The translations under genes were made by a program, and so were the position numbers. DNA of 64,000 nt. Source: SXOA01 sp051004015. GTDB lineage: Bacteria; Planctomycetota; Planctomycetia; Pirellulales; Pirellulaceae. Shown in pieces: positions 8,483 through 17,830 of the stretch (within the stretch, counting starts at the first letter, position 1; each line of letters begins with the position of its first letter). The stretch covers positions 12,139 to 76,138 of the forward strand of contig JBPCKT010000109.1 of assembly GCA_051004015.1 (NCBI GenBank), written 5' to 3'. The notes under the pieces are model-generated. The model was not told where the DNA came from. It saw only the letters and a program-made list of their open reading frames with translations, and ran no database searches.

Positions 8483-11400
8483 TTAAGACGAGCAGAGTAC
8501 CGCGACTGAAAAGCTCTCCAACACCTGGGACGCCGAAAGTGCTCCGCTCATATCGACGACTTCTCCAGTCAGCACATTTTTCCAGCGTCCGACGAAAGTC
8601 GAATCCAAAGTAACGGCCGTCTCCGCCCATATCTCACGATTGAGCACCGGCGGGTCCACGCCGGGAGTCCGCTCGAGGCCGAGGGCGGCGATGAGGCGGG
8701 GGACGATAACGATGGCGGATTGGTTTTCGCTTCGCCAGGCGAAGGCACAAAGGTGTTTCGCACGGGGGCCGACAACCTCCAGCGGCTGGTAGGTGCCGCT
8801 GGAGAATTGGGCAGGCCTGTCGCGGCGGAGCTTGAGGAGTAGGGAGGTGACGAATAATTTGAGCCGCGAGTCGCGGGGGTTGCGGGCCAGTTCGCGGGCG
8901 AGCTCCAGTTGCCGCTTCGGGCCTGCGGCGAGCGCCGCAGTCAATTCCCCCAGCAGCCACTTGCGCGGAGCGAAATCGACCAGCCGGCGGTTATCCGGGT
9001 CGACTAGGCTGAGGTCCCAAAGCTCCTGCCCCTGATAGATGTCCGGCAGGCCGGGGGACATCAGCTTGAGCGTGAGCTGCGAGAGGCTCGTATAAAGCCC
9101 GGCGTCGACAATCGTCTCGTGGAACTGCCGGAAGTCGGCCAGAAAGCGGTTGTCTTTCCGCGGCTCCAGAATTTTGCCCACGAAGTCCCGCACGGCGTGG
9201 TCGTAAGGTCCGTTAGGATTGACCCAGCTTGTCCGGACTTTGGCCTCGTGCGTGGCCTTCTCCATGTAGGCTTGCACGCGGCGAACGAGCTCTTCGTGCT
9301 CCTGGCGGCTGACAGGGCCGAGCGGCCAGACCCCGATCAGTGATTGATAGAGCAGGTACTCATCGTTCTTGCTGGGCGCGGGCAGGCCGTCCACGTCCGA
9401 GCGAAAGCGGCGGTTGAGCCGGGACCAGGCGTTGACCCGCTTTCGCCAGAGGCCGGGGATTTCCGCCAGGACGGCAATCCGGGCTCGCACGTCCTCGCTC
9501 CGCTTGGTGTCGTGCGTGGAAGTGCCCAACATGGACGCCGGCCACTGCTCGCGGCGATGCAAGTTCTCGCGGTGGAACTGCTCGGGCGAAATGACGGCCG
9601 CCTCGGGATGGCTGCCGACTTCGTTCGCGGAAATGAGCGGGCAATAGACATAGTACGCGGTGTCTTCCACCCCCTTGGCCATGACTGGGCTGGTCACTTG
9701 CTGGAAGCGACCGGTGAATAGCTCGCGCTCGCGGCGGCTCGGCTCGTCCAGCCCCTCCGGGTGCTGCATCAGCAGGGTGCCACGGAGGAAGTCGTAGACG
9801 GCGGCGTCGATGGCGGGGCTGCGGCGCTTGGAATGGCCGATCGCGTTATGAATGAACCGCTGGTCCCGGTCGGATATTCCCGCCGGGCTGACGTACGTGC
9901 GATAGACCGGAAAACTGGCCAGCACCTCCTGCAGGGCGTGCCGCAGCATGTTGAGCGTGAAATCGCGAGAGCGACGATGCTGCTCGCTGATGCGATTGAG
10001 CCGGTGGGCCAGCATTTGCAATTCGCTGGCCATGGCGAAGCGGAGGATGAGCAGCTTGCAGCGGTACACCGTTTCCGCATATTCCGGGCGCTCGCCGATG
10101 AAGCGGAAGTAGGTCTGCATCGTCGCCGCCAAACCCTCCGATTCCACGAACAAACCGCCGAGCTGGTGCAGAAAGTCGTACCCCGAGGTTCCGGCAATTG
10201 GCCAGTCGGCGGGCAGCGGCTCGTCGGACCCGAGGATTTTTTCGACAACGACGTAGAGCGGACGGGACGAGCTTTGGCGCGGATTCATGTCGCGGGGAGG
10301 AGGCGAATCGCCGACAACATCGGGCGGCGGACTATTGGCGACGGGGAGCAGCGCCGGATCCGGCTGGGGCAGGCCGAGCTTCTTCTGAAGCAGCTCGAGG
10401 ACCAGGGGACGGATTTCTTCCCAAGTAAGCGAGGAAGAGACGGCGGCTGCCGCGGATGCGTCCGGCCTCGCGTCCGTTGCGGCGCGCTTTACGAAAACCT
10501 GCCGCGAGACTTCGGCCAGGTAGGCCCACTGCAATCGCCACAGGTATTGCAGCGGGTCGAGCAGGCCGTCGATATGGTCGATGCGAAAGCCGTCCACGTC
10601 GCCGCGAGCCGCCAGCTCCAGCACCAGGCGGTGCGCCCGCTCGAAGACGTCGTAGTGTTCCATGCAGAGGGCAGCCAGCGAGTTGATATCAAAGAACCGC
10701 CGGTAGTTCACCTCATCAGAAGCGGCTTTCCAGTGGGAGAGACGGTAGGCCTGGGCCTCCAGCAGCTTATCCAGCGGATCGAAACTCTTGGGGTCCCCGG
10801 GGGTGCCGTTCCAATTCGTGACGACTCTGTGCACCGCTTCCAGCACTTGCGGATGGTCGCTCTCCAGCCGCTTGAGCCGCCGCTTGATGACTTCCTTCTC
10901 CCGCTGTCGCTCCTGCACCGCCGCCGGATCGGTGGTGGTCTTGGGGGGGAGATGGGCAAGAGCGGTCAGGATGCTCTGATACTCGCCAAAGGCTTCGGAG
11001 GCCTCACCGAGTGCCGCTTTGAGCTCCTCTAGGGGCGCTTCAAGGATCGGCATGGCGCTCTTGGGGGCGATGGGCAGGACATGGTCGAAGTAGCGAAGCG
11101 TGAAAGCCCCTTCGCCATGCTCCAGCTTGAGCTCGCCGGCTTCCAGGGCATCGCCGTATTGCTGGCCGAGGATGGGGAGCAGCACTTTGCCGGCCAGCTC
11201 GTCCTTGATCGGCCGCCAGTCGATATCGAAGAAGTGGGCGTAGGGGGAGCTGACGCCGTTCTCCAGCAGGTCCAGCCACCAGCCGTTCGAGTTGCTGGCG
11301 GCCATGTGGTTGGGAACGACGTCGAGAATCTGCCCCAGGCCATGTGTTTTCAGAGCGGTGACAAACGCCGCATAGTCCTCCCCCGTGCCCAACTCCGGAT

Positions 11401-11641
11401 TGAGCTGCTCGTGGTTGCAGACGTCATACCCGTGCGGGCTGCCCGGCTGCGCGGTGAGATAGGGTGACGAGTAGACGTGCGTCACCCCCAGAGCATGCAG
11501 ATAGGGCACAATCGCCGCGGCGTCGTGGAACTTGAAGCCCGCGTTGAACTGCAGGCGGTATGTCGAGCCGCGAGGACGCTGCCGCTCGTCGAGGAGGCGA
11601 AGCGTCTCTTCGGCGACAGCTTCGGCAACGGGAGCACTCAT
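8483..11641 (-). CDS. treY: Malto-oligosyltrehalose synthase
   Basis: 1052 residues from the ATG at 11641. An open frame continues to 11917 but runs through an interspersed repeat and is not credible as protein. TreY turns the reducing-end maltose of glucans into a trehalosyl end by intramolecular transglucosylation. The sequence shows the GH13 start (STYRLQFNAGFKFHDAAAIV), SSPYLTAQPGSPHGYDV, VPNHMA, the nucleophile region GDVDGFRIDHIDGL, and the C-terminal PGLPDIYQGQELWD block typical of TreY. It is somewhat long for the family, with an Ala/Pro-rich insert around residues 390-460. No treZ partner is present in the window. Its stop lies six bases from that of the convergent haem-binding gene. 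Confidence 0.92.
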   Translation of the reverse strand: MSAPVAEAVAEETLRLLDERQRPRGSTYRLQFNAGFKFHDAAAIVPYLHALGVTHVYSSPYLTAQPGSPHGYDVCNHEQLNPELGTGEDYAAFVTALKTHGLGQILDVVPNHMAASNSNGWWLDLLENGVSSPYAHFFDIDWRPIKDELAGKVLLPILGQQYGDALEAGELKLEHGEGAFTLRYFDHVLPIAPKSAMPILEAPLEELKAALGEASEAFGEYQSILTALAHLPPKTTTDPAAVQERQREKEVIKRRLKRLESDHPQVLEAVHRVVTNWNGTPGDPKSFDPLDKLLEAQAYRLSHWKAASDEVNYRRFFDINSLAALCMEHYDVFERAHRLVLELAARGDVDGFRIDHIDGLLDPLQYLWRLQWAYLAEVSRQVFVKRAATDARPDASAAAAVSSSLTWEEIRPLVLELLQKKLGLPQPDPALLPVANSPPPDVVGDSPPPRDMNPRQSSSRPLYVVVEKILGSDEPLPADWPIAGTSGYDFLHQLGGLFVESEGLAATMQTYFRFIGERPEYAETVYRCKLLILRFAMASELQMLAHRLNRISEQHRRSRDFTLNMLRHALQEVLASFPVYRTYVSPAGISDRDQRFIHNAIGHSKRRSPAIDAAVYDFLRGTLLMQHPEGLDEPSRRERELFTGRFQQVTSPVMAKGVEDTAYYVYCPLISANEVGSHPEAAVISPEQFHRENLHRREQWPASMLGTSTHDTKRSEDVRARIAVLAEIPGLWRKRVNAWSRLNRRFRSDVDGLPAPSKNDEYLLYQSLIGVWPLGPVSRQEHEELVRRVQAYMEKATHEAKVRTSWVNPNGPYDHAVRDFVGKILEPRKDNRFLADFRQFHETIVDAGLYTSLSQLTLKLMSPGLPDIYQGQELWDLSLVDPDNRRLVDFAPRKWLLGELTAALAAGPKRQLELARELARNPRDSRLKLFVTSLLLKLRRDRPAQFSSGTYQPLEVVGPRAKHLCAFAWRSENQSAIVIVPRLIAALGLERTPGVDPPVLNREIWAETAVTLDSTFVGRWKNVLTGEVVDMSGALSASQVLESFSVAVLCSS

Positions 11642-11659
11642 AGCCGCCTCGACGATTGG

Positions 11660-11853
11660 TTCAACGCAAAGGCGCGAAGAAGAAGGAGAGGAAGTTGCAG
11701 GAAGGAATGGGACACGGAAAACACGGCAAAAATGAAAGTCGCATCTTTCTGCCTGATTGCCTTTCAACCCGTGTTTTTCAAGTTTTTCTTGTCGCACTCC
11801 TTTCTTTGCCTTCTCCTCTCTGCGTCTCCGCCCCTTTGCGACTTTGCGTTGAA
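11660..11853. repeat. MITE-like interspersed element with inverted ends, between treY and the S9 peptidase gene
   Basis: The left end reads TTCAACGCAAAGGCGC. The right end, read on the other strand, is TTCAACGCAAAGTCGC, matching at 15 of 16 positions. The interior is purine-rich on the left and pyrimidine-rich on the right, so the 194-bp unit can fold back on itself. It carries no credible gene. This looks like a non-autonomous mobile or palindromic repeat; I infer, but cannot verify here, that further copies exist in the genome. Confidence 0.7.
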
Positions 11854-11918
11854 ATGCAGTGACGTCGCCGTGGGACGTGGCCGGACTACGCGTGCATGTC
11901 GCTGCCCGCTCATGCACC

Positions 11919-14054
11919 CTACTCTTCTTTCGCCGGCTCTTTCGGCTTCGGGGTGTAGGTCTTGAGAGCCTCCTTCACCCCGGGCACTCCTTCTTCTCCA
12001 TCAGGAATCGAGAAGTCGGCGCCCTGAAACGCTTCGCCGATGGGCTGATAGCGTCCGCCGAGATTCTCCGCCAGGAAGGCCTCCGTGACGGCATAGAAAG
12101 CGAAACGATTTTCCGGCCGGGCAAAGCCGTGCCCTTCGTCATGGAACAGGACGTAGGTGACCGGGATCTTCTTCTCGGTCATTGCCTTGGCAATCTGGTC
12201 GGCTTCGGCTTTCTTGACGCGCGGGTCATTTGCCCCCTGGCCAATGAGCAGCGGCTTCTTGATTTTGTCCACGTACTTGAGAGGGGAGCGGGATTCCAGG
12301 AATTTGATCCCTTCCTCGCTCTTCCAGTCGCCGACGCGCAACTTCATCACCGGCATGAAGGGCATCCAGTACGGCGGCGGATTATTGAGCAACGTCACCA
12401 GGCTGGAAGGGCCGACGATATCCACGCCGCAAGCAAAGACATCGGGCGTGAACGTCAGGCCGACGAGCGTCGCGTAGCCGCCGTAACTGCCTCCCATGAT
12501 GGCAACCTTGTCCTTCCTGGCAATTTTCTGCTCCACGGCCCAGTTGACTGCGTCAATTAAGTCGTCGTGCATCTTGCCGGCCCATTCCTTGTTGGCGGCG
12601 TTGATGAAGTCCTTGCCAAAACCGGTCGAGCCGCGGTAGTTCACCGCCAGCACCGCATAACCACGGTTTGCCAGCAGTTGATGCTCGGGGTCGTAGCCCC
12701 AGTCGTCGCGGGCCCACGGTCCCCCATGCACGTTCAGAATCAGCGGCAGAGCTTCACTGGGTACGCCGTCTTCATCGGAGTCCGCCCACTTGGGAAGCGT
12801 GAGATAGCAGACGAGGTCCAGCCCGTCCCGCGATTTGATAACCACGGGGTGCATCTTCACCAGCGGCAGCTTTTCGAGTTCCCGGTTGCTGGTGAACAGG
12901 AAGGTCGCCTTCTTCGGCTCCCGGTCGTAGATGTAAAAGCGGATGGGTCCGTTGTCCATCAGGAAAGCCACTGTCCAGCGCTTGTCGTCCAGCGTCCGCC
13001 CGGTGACCTGAATCTCGCCGCGAGCGACCGTCTTGAGGTAGTCCAGGTCGGGACGAATGGACTCATCCAGAATCTGCCACTCCGTGCGGGTGTAGGTGTA
13101 GCTGACGGCCTGGATCGTTTTCTCCGTCGGATGGGTCAAGACGCCGCCAATGTCCGCCTTGTCGTTCTCGGCGATCAGCTTCTCCTCGCCGGTCTTGAGA
13201 TCGATGGACTTGAGGGCAGCCGTATTCCTCCCGCGGCTGTCCATCATGTAGAGAATGTTCCCAGTCTTGTCAAAGCCCGCGGGAGAAGTCGTCATCGAAT
13301 CGACCGCACCGATTTTCTGAAACAACTTCCAACCGTCTTTCGCTTCCTTATCCGGCGCGAGCAGCACCGTGCTGGCATCTGGCTCGAAGTTCATCGCGAA
13401 GCGGACTTTGTAATCATCGTCGGCCATGAATCCGGCCAAGCCGGGATTGAGCTGCAGGAGTTTTTTCTCGCCGCTCACGATGTTAATGCGATAAATGTCG
13501 TGGTACTCGCGTCCGTCGCGGTCGTTGATGCCGACCAGGATTTCCTCGGGGAATTTCTCGCTTACCCCTTCAATTTGGGCGGCGATTTTTTCTATGGGCG
13601 TCAAATCCCTGATTTCCCCCGAGCTGAGATTGATCGAATAGACGTGGTTGTCCTCGTCGCCGTTTTTGTCTTGCGTGTAGACGATGTGCTGGCTGGTGTA
13701 GGCCCAACTGTAATTGGTCACGCCGCGGTGATTGTCGTGCGTCACCGGCTTGGCGGCATCCGGCTTGTCCGCCGGGCCGACAAACACGTTGAGCACTCCT
13801 TCCAACGGGGCGACATACGCCAGCAGCTTGCCGTCATGACTGAGCCGGGGACGGGCCTTTTCCGGATTTCCAAAAAACGCCTTCCGCGGGATGAGGGGAA
13901 CGTCCTGCATGGTGAGCTTTCCGACTTCTTTAGAGACAGCTTTGGGTTTGGTGGGCTGGGCTTTGGGAGCGTCTTCGGCAGCCTGGGCCGCGGCGAAAAC
14001 CAGGGCAGAAAACGTGGCCAGGAAGGCCGCGGAAAATCGAGGGTGCAGCATCAT
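11919..14054 (-). CDS. Exported S9-family (prolyl oligopeptidase-like) serine peptidase
   Basis: 711 residues from the first of two adjacent ATGs (14054, 14051). The signal peptide MMLHPRFSAAFLATFSALVFAAAQA is followed by a beta-propeller and then an alpha/beta-hydrolase domain. The catalytic serine sits in IMGGSYGGYATL, the aspartate in GANDPRV, and the histidine in DEGHGF, in the order expected for S9 enzymes. The family hydrolyses short peptides or acyl-peptides; export points to peptide scavenging in the periplasm. The gene is flanked by the palindromic repeat downstream and by a divergently placed membrane-protein gene upstream, and looks monocistronic. Confidence 0.9.
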   Translation of the reverse strand: MMLHPRFSAAFLATFSALVFAAAQAAEDAPKAQPTKPKAVSKEVGKLTMQDVPLIPRKAFFGNPEKARPRLSHDGKLLAYVAPLEGVLNVFVGPADKPDAAKPVTHDNHRGVTNYSWAYTSQHIVYTQDKNGDEDNHVYSINLSSGEIRDLTPIEKIAAQIEGVSEKFPEEILVGINDRDGREYHDIYRINIVSGEKKLLQLNPGLAGFMADDDYKVRFAMNFEPDASTVLLAPDKEAKDGWKLFQKIGAVDSMTTSPAGFDKTGNILYMMDSRGRNTAALKSIDLKTGEEKLIAENDKADIGGVLTHPTEKTIQAVSYTYTRTEWQILDESIRPDLDYLKTVARGEIQVTGRTLDDKRWTVAFLMDNGPIRFYIYDREPKKATFLFTSNRELEKLPLVKMHPVVIKSRDGLDLVCYLTLPKWADSDEDGVPSEALPLILNVHGGPWARDDWGYDPEHQLLANRGYAVLAVNYRGSTGFGKDFINAANKEWAGKMHDDLIDAVNWAVEQKIARKDKVAIMGGSYGGYATLVGLTFTPDVFACGVDIVGPSSLVTLLNNPPPYWMPFMPVMKLRVGDWKSEEGIKFLESRSPLKYVDKIKKPLLIGQGANDPRVKKAEADQIAKAMTEKKIPVTYVLFHDEGHGFARPENRFAFYAVTEAFLAENLGGRYQPIGEAFQGADFSIPDGEEGVPGVKEALKTYTPKPKEPAKEE

Positions 14055-14209
14055 CCGTGGGTCTCCGTGTAGTAATAAACTGCGACTGCGAGCTTGCGGT
14101 TCTTGAAGGCCAGCATACCTAGAGAGGGGATTTTGAACTAGCTGACAGGGTGAGCCAGGTGCCGCTGGAGACATAGAGTGGAGAATTGGTTTCATGGTAG
14201 ATTCAAGGC

Positions 14210-14845
14210 ATGTTGCTCGCTGATGTTGCCCCCGTGTCGGGCCTCGATTTCTTTGCCGATGAGCAAACACGACTCTTCGCGCTCTTCGCCGTGGGCGCCG
14301 CGCTCGCTCTCTGCCTCGGAACGATGCTGTTCTTGATTCTCCGCTTGCTCCGTAAGCGGCCAGTCGTGCAGTCCGACCAGCAGGACGAATTGGCGATTGA
14401 CGTGGCGGCTTTGCCCGCATCTCCGCCGCCGAAGGATGGGCCGCAACTCGAGTTCTATGGCACGCCAGTGCGATTGGCGGTGATGGTGCTCGCACCGGTG
14501 GGCCGAGGAGGAGAAATCCCCGCGCCGGCGGAACTGACAGCGACACTGGAAAACCTGCTTCCCGGCCTGCAAGAAATCGTCAGCCGCCATCAGCCGCAGG
14601 TGGTACTGTGGCCGAATCAACTGAGCTCGCAGGGATTTTTGCAGGCATTCTTCAACCTGGCTGCCCTTCCAGGGGATCACGGGAAAGGAACGCCGTGGTG
14701 CAGCGCGGCCGGAAAGTTCGAGGGGGGAAGTCAGCAATATCTGGCTGGGCTGATTTGCTGCTCGGCTGGGCCGAATAGTCTTGGGGAAATGACGGTCGAC
14801 AAGCCCGGCCAGTGGCTGAGCGTTTTGCGCGTGAGGGCGTCTTGA
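14210..14845 (+). CDS. Hypothetical single-pass membrane protein
   Basis: 211 residues. One hydrophobic helix lies at about 23-46 (LFALFAVGAALALCLGTMLF), followed by a basic stop-transfer segment RLLRKRP, a Pro-rich linker and a soluble domain from about residue 78. I recognise no family. The stop codon TGA overlaps the ATG of the next gene by one base (TGATG), so it is almost certainly translated together with the glycerate kinase. The soluble domain contains cysteines (LICCSAG) but no clear catalytic motif. Confidence 0.7.
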   Translation: MLLADVAPVSGLDFFADEQTRLFALFAVGAALALCLGTMLFLILRLLRKRPVVQSDQQDELAIDVAALPASPPPKDGPQLEFYGTPVRLAVMVLAPVGRGGEIPAPAELTATLENLLPGLQEIVSRHQPQVVLWPNQLSSQGFLQAFFNLAALPGDHGKGTPWCSAAGKFEGGSQQYLAGLICCSAGPNSLGEMTVDKPGQWLSVLRVRAS

Positions 14846-16230
14846 TGAGCCGCTCGGACGAGTTGTTGCGGAAAGATGCTCTGGCCATCTGGCAGGCGGG
14901 AGTGGATGCGGTGCGAAGCGACCGGCTGGTGCGCGAATGCATGCACGTTGCCGGCAGCCAGCTTCTCATTGGCGAGGAGCCAATTGATTTGCCGTCGATT
15001 CGGCGCATCGCTGTCGTAGGAGCTGGAAAAGCGGGAGCCGGCATGGCGGCGGGGCTGGAGGAAGCGCTCGGTGAGCCGCTGATGGCGAAGAAGGAGCTTG
15101 CGGGTTGGATCAACGTCCCCGCGGATTGCACGCGCAAACTTTCACGGATTACAACGTGGGCCGCGCGCCCCGCCGGCGTCAACGAGCCGACTGAAGACGG
15201 CGTGTACGGGGCGGAATGGATTCTGGACACCGTCGCCGCGCTCGGGCCCAGTGACCTGTGCATTTGCCTGCTTTCCGGTGGCGGTTCGGCGCTATTGCCC
15301 GCGCCGGTGGACGGAGTGACGCTGACCAGCAAGATTGCCCTCACCCGCCACCTCAGCGCCGCCGGCGCGAACATCCAGGAGCTTAACACCGTCCGCAAGC
15401 AGCTCAGCCGCATCAAGGGGGGCGGGCTGGCCCGGGCTTGCCGTGCCGGTAGGCTCATCACGCTGATTATTTCGGACGTGATTGGCGACCCGCTGGATGT
15501 GATTGCTTCCGGCCCGACGGTCGAGGACACGAGGTCACCACAGGAAGCTCTGATCGTTTTGCAGCGGCTGGACCCAGGGCGGACCGTTGCAGCTTCGATC
15601 TATCGACATCTGGAAAATGCCGCAGCTCAAAGCGCACAGAATAGCGGCAAGGGGCCGATTCGTTGCGCAGTGACCAACCTGGTCATCGGCAACAACGCGC
15701 TCGCTGTGGATGCAGCGGGGATCGAAGCGGAACGGCGAGGGTACTCGCACGCGATGCAGGGGGCCACGAAGCTCGAAGGGCCGGCTGAGGAAGTTGGCGT
15801 ACACCTGGCGGAAATGGCCATTTCCATGAAATCGACCGCCGGTCCCGACTGCTTGATTACCGGCGGCGAACCAACGGTCCGACTTGCGCCGTCCGAACTA
15901 CGCGGCAAAGGGGGCCGCAACCAGCAGCTCGTCCTGGCGGCACTAGAGCGGCTGCTAAAAGAGGGCAAAGATTCGGCGGAGGGAATTGTGCTCCTATCCG
16001 GCGGCACTGATGGCGAGGACGGCCCCACCGATGCCGCGGGAGCCATTCTCACCGCAGATGTCATCGCCCGGATGCGGAGCCAAAACCTTGATCCGGATGA
16101 CTTTCTCCGCCGCAACGACACTTACAACTTCTTCGAGCGGACAGGCGGCCTGATCAAGACTGGCCCCACGCATACCAATGTGTGCGACCTGCGCGTGATC
16201 ACGGTGAGCGGAACTATGGCTCATGATTGA
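14845..16230 (+). CDS. Glycerate 2-kinase (DUF4147/MOFRL family)
   Basis: 461 residues from the ATG at 14845, chosen over an upstream in-frame start because of the TGATG coupling to the preceding gene. The enzyme phosphorylates D-glycerate to 2-phosphoglycerate using ATP, feeding lower glycolysis from serine or glyoxylate breakdown. Family blocks are all present: AVVGAGKAGAGMA, CLLSGGGSALLPAP, TVRKQLSRIKGGGLA, LIISDVIGDPLDVIASGPTVEDT (19 of these residues are diagnostic), ITGGEPTV, LSGGTDGEDGPTDAAGA and the C-terminal GPTHTNVCDL. Length matches the family. It is class II, not GarK/GlxK type. Confidence 0.92.
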   Translation: MSRSDELLRKDALAIWQAGVDAVRSDRLVRECMHVAGSQLLIGEEPIDLPSIRRIAVVGAGKAGAGMAAGLEEALGEPLMAKKELAGWINVPADCTRKLSRITTWAARPAGVNEPTEDGVYGAEWILDTVAALGPSDLCICLLSGGGSALLPAPVDGVTLTSKIALTRHLSAAGANIQELNTVRKQLSRIKGGGLARACRAGRLITLIISDVIGDPLDVIASGPTVEDTRSPQEALIVLQRLDPGRTVAASIYRHLENAAAQSAQNSGKGPIRCAVTNLVIGNNALAVDAAGIEAERRGYSHAMQGATKLEGPAEEVGVHLAEMAISMKSTAGPDCLITGGEPTVRLAPSELRGKGGRNQQLVLAALERLLKEGKDSAEGIVLLSGGTDGEDGPTDAAGAILTADVIARMRSQNLDPDDFLRRNDTYNFFERTGGLIKTGPTHTNVCDLRVITVSGTMAHD

Positions 16231-16396
16231 AAGAGTTACTGCCCGCATTCGTTGCTAGCTGCGATTCATTCCAGTTGCTAACTCTTGCCGGCAATTGCGG
16301 ATGTGGCAATTTGATCTGCCGGCCGAACCTACCGGCATCCGAGTTGCTCTTAGGGGCCACGAGTCTTGCCACTTTCCCGTTGAAGGACTTTTTGCC

Positions 16397-16717
16397 ATGC
16401 ACGGCCCCACGATTCGGTGTGAGGTTCTGGAGGTTCCTTCTTTGTACGACACCACGCCCCGCGACGAAGGAACCTGGCCGCGCGATCTGCTGCCGTGGGC
16501 CGATCCGTACATCGCTTCGCTGATGATGAAGCTGCAGCGAGAACGCGGCGCGACGGAGCGGCTGCTGGACGACGACTTTACGCTTTACCAGTTCGCCGCC
16601 GAGCAGTGGCTGGGGGACGATTGGAAGAACGAGGCGGACGCGGATTGGCCGGACGTGGCTTCCCGTAATGAATTCCCGCCCATTTACGGCGGCTTTCGGC
16701 TGCTGGATGACGAATAG
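16397..16717 (+). CDS. Hypothetical protein
   Basis: 106 residues from the ATG at 16397, which has GAAGGA about ten bases upstream; an in-frame ATG at 16295 is less well supported. The protein is acidic and Trp-rich (TWPRDLLPWADPYIASLMMK, WLGDDWKNEADADW). It has no signal peptide or membrane helix and no family I recognise. Its stop abuts that of the convergent 4Fe-4S gene, with no space for a separate terminator. Confidence 0.6.
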   Translation: MHGPTIRCEVLEVPSLYDTTPRDEGTWPRDLLPWADPYIASLMMKLQRERGATERLLDDDFTLYQFAAEQWLGDDWKNEADADWPDVASRNEFPPIYGGFRLLDDE

Positions 16718-17827
16718 CTATACGTCCAGCTCATCCAGCGCGTCGAGCAGCGAATCGAGCTCGTCCTTTGGCTCAGCGCCCTTATGCTCTTGCCGCTTCG
16801 GCAATCCCACGGCAGTGCCCACAGCCTGCCGTCCCGCCAGGAGCAGTTGCTCGTCGCGCTCCCGCACAGCCGCCTGCTCCGCCGTCTCGCCCGTTTCCGG
16901 GGCGCCGAAGAGTAGCGACAGATCGATCTTGAGAGAACCGGCGACGACGTCGGCTCCCGCGATGGTCGGCGTTTTGTGCTGCGGGAAGATGATGGCGTTC
17001 TCGGGACAGACGCGGCTGCATGCGGGGCAGCCTTTGCGGCAGTTATCGGGCTGCTCGACCAGGATCGTCTCGACCTTATCCACGCCGTAGACGCCGAACA
17101 GGCAGAAGTCGATGCACTCCATGCAGTTGGTGCAGCGAGCGTAGTCGATGACCGGATACCAGCGACGCAGGCCATCTTCGGAAATTCGCAGCGGTTCAGG
17201 ATTAGACTTCGTCTCGGCCAAAATGCCTGCCGGCCCGCTTGCGGTTTCGCCCATGATGGGAAGCGCCGTGTCATTCGTCGGCGTAGCAAACCGGGCCGCC
17301 TGGCCGGGGGTGGCGAGCCCGGGCATTCCCAGACCGGAAAGCCCCACGAGGGGCAGCGCGTTTTCGCGGGCGATTCGTTTCACTTCGTCGATATAGACCT
17401 GGGCCTTATCGTGAATGCGGAGGTCGAGGCAGTAAATGCGGCGATTGGGAAGGTCCCGAGTGTCGATCACCCGCTCCTTCTCGTCGCCATTGGCGGACGC
17501 TTCTTCCTCAGCGTCTTCTTCTTCCTCCTCGTCGTCTTCATCGGGCTTGATCAGCGTCAGCCCTTCCTTGCCCCGAATGCCAAAGCGGTCGAGCGTCCAG
17601 CGCGCCCCCCGCTCGTAGAGCCAGGAGAGGACAATCATGTTCCCCATGATGCCGTTCAGAGCCAGCATTCCCGTGCCGTCCGGCTTCAGATCGTAGAGGT
17701 GCGGGATGATGACCAGATCCAGCCCCTGTTCGAAGAGCAGCGCGGAAATGATGTCCTCTTCAAGCTGGCGCTTGGCGGGACTGGCGCTTTGCCCTTGGGA
17801 GACGACGACTGCGATTCTCTTGGCCAT
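16718..17827 (-). CDS. Double [4Fe-4S] cluster protein, function unknown
   Basis: 369 residues. The N-terminal half (MAKRIAVVVSQGQSASPAKR) is a predicted alpha/beta domain with an Asp/Glu-rich insert at about 96-108. The C-terminal half has two four-cysteine clusters: CTNCMECIDFC and CRKGCPACSRVCP, the second slightly irregular compared with the classic CxxCxxCxxxCP. It is therefore an electron-transfer protein or a subunit of a redox enzyme. It is the last gene of the minus-strand group Uma2, radical SAM, GcvH-like, Uma2, Fe-S protein, starting three bases after the Uma2 stop, so joint expression is likely. A role in supplying electrons to the radical SAM enzyme is possible but is inference. 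Confidence 0.75.
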   Translation of the reverse strand: MAKRIAVVVSQGQSASPAKRQLEEDIISALLFEQGLDLVIIPHLYDLKPDGTGMLALNGIMGNMIVLSWLYERGARWTLDRFGIRGKEGLTLIKPDEDDEEEEEDAEEEASANGDEKERVIDTRDLPNRRIYCLDLRIHDKAQVYIDEVKRIARENALPLVGLSGLGMPGLATPGQAARFATPTNDTALPIMGETASGPAGILAETKSNPEPLRISEDGLRRWYPVIDYARCTNCMECIDFCLFGVYGVDKVETILVEQPDNCRKGCPACSRVCPENAIIFPQHKTPTIAGADVVAGSLKIDLSLLFGAPETGETAEQAAVRERDEQLLLAGRQAVGTAVGLPKRQEHKGAEPKDELDSLLDALDELDV

Positions 17828-17830
17828 GAA

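Noticed and set aside
11642..11917. N-terminal extension of treY by 92 codons
   Set aside because: The added sequence is translated from the inverted repeat at 11660-11853; TreY proteins begin near STYRLQF.
12567..14072. 501-codon plus-strand frame opposite the S9 peptidase
   Set aside because: Antisense shadow of a gene with catalytic triad and signal peptide; no start context.
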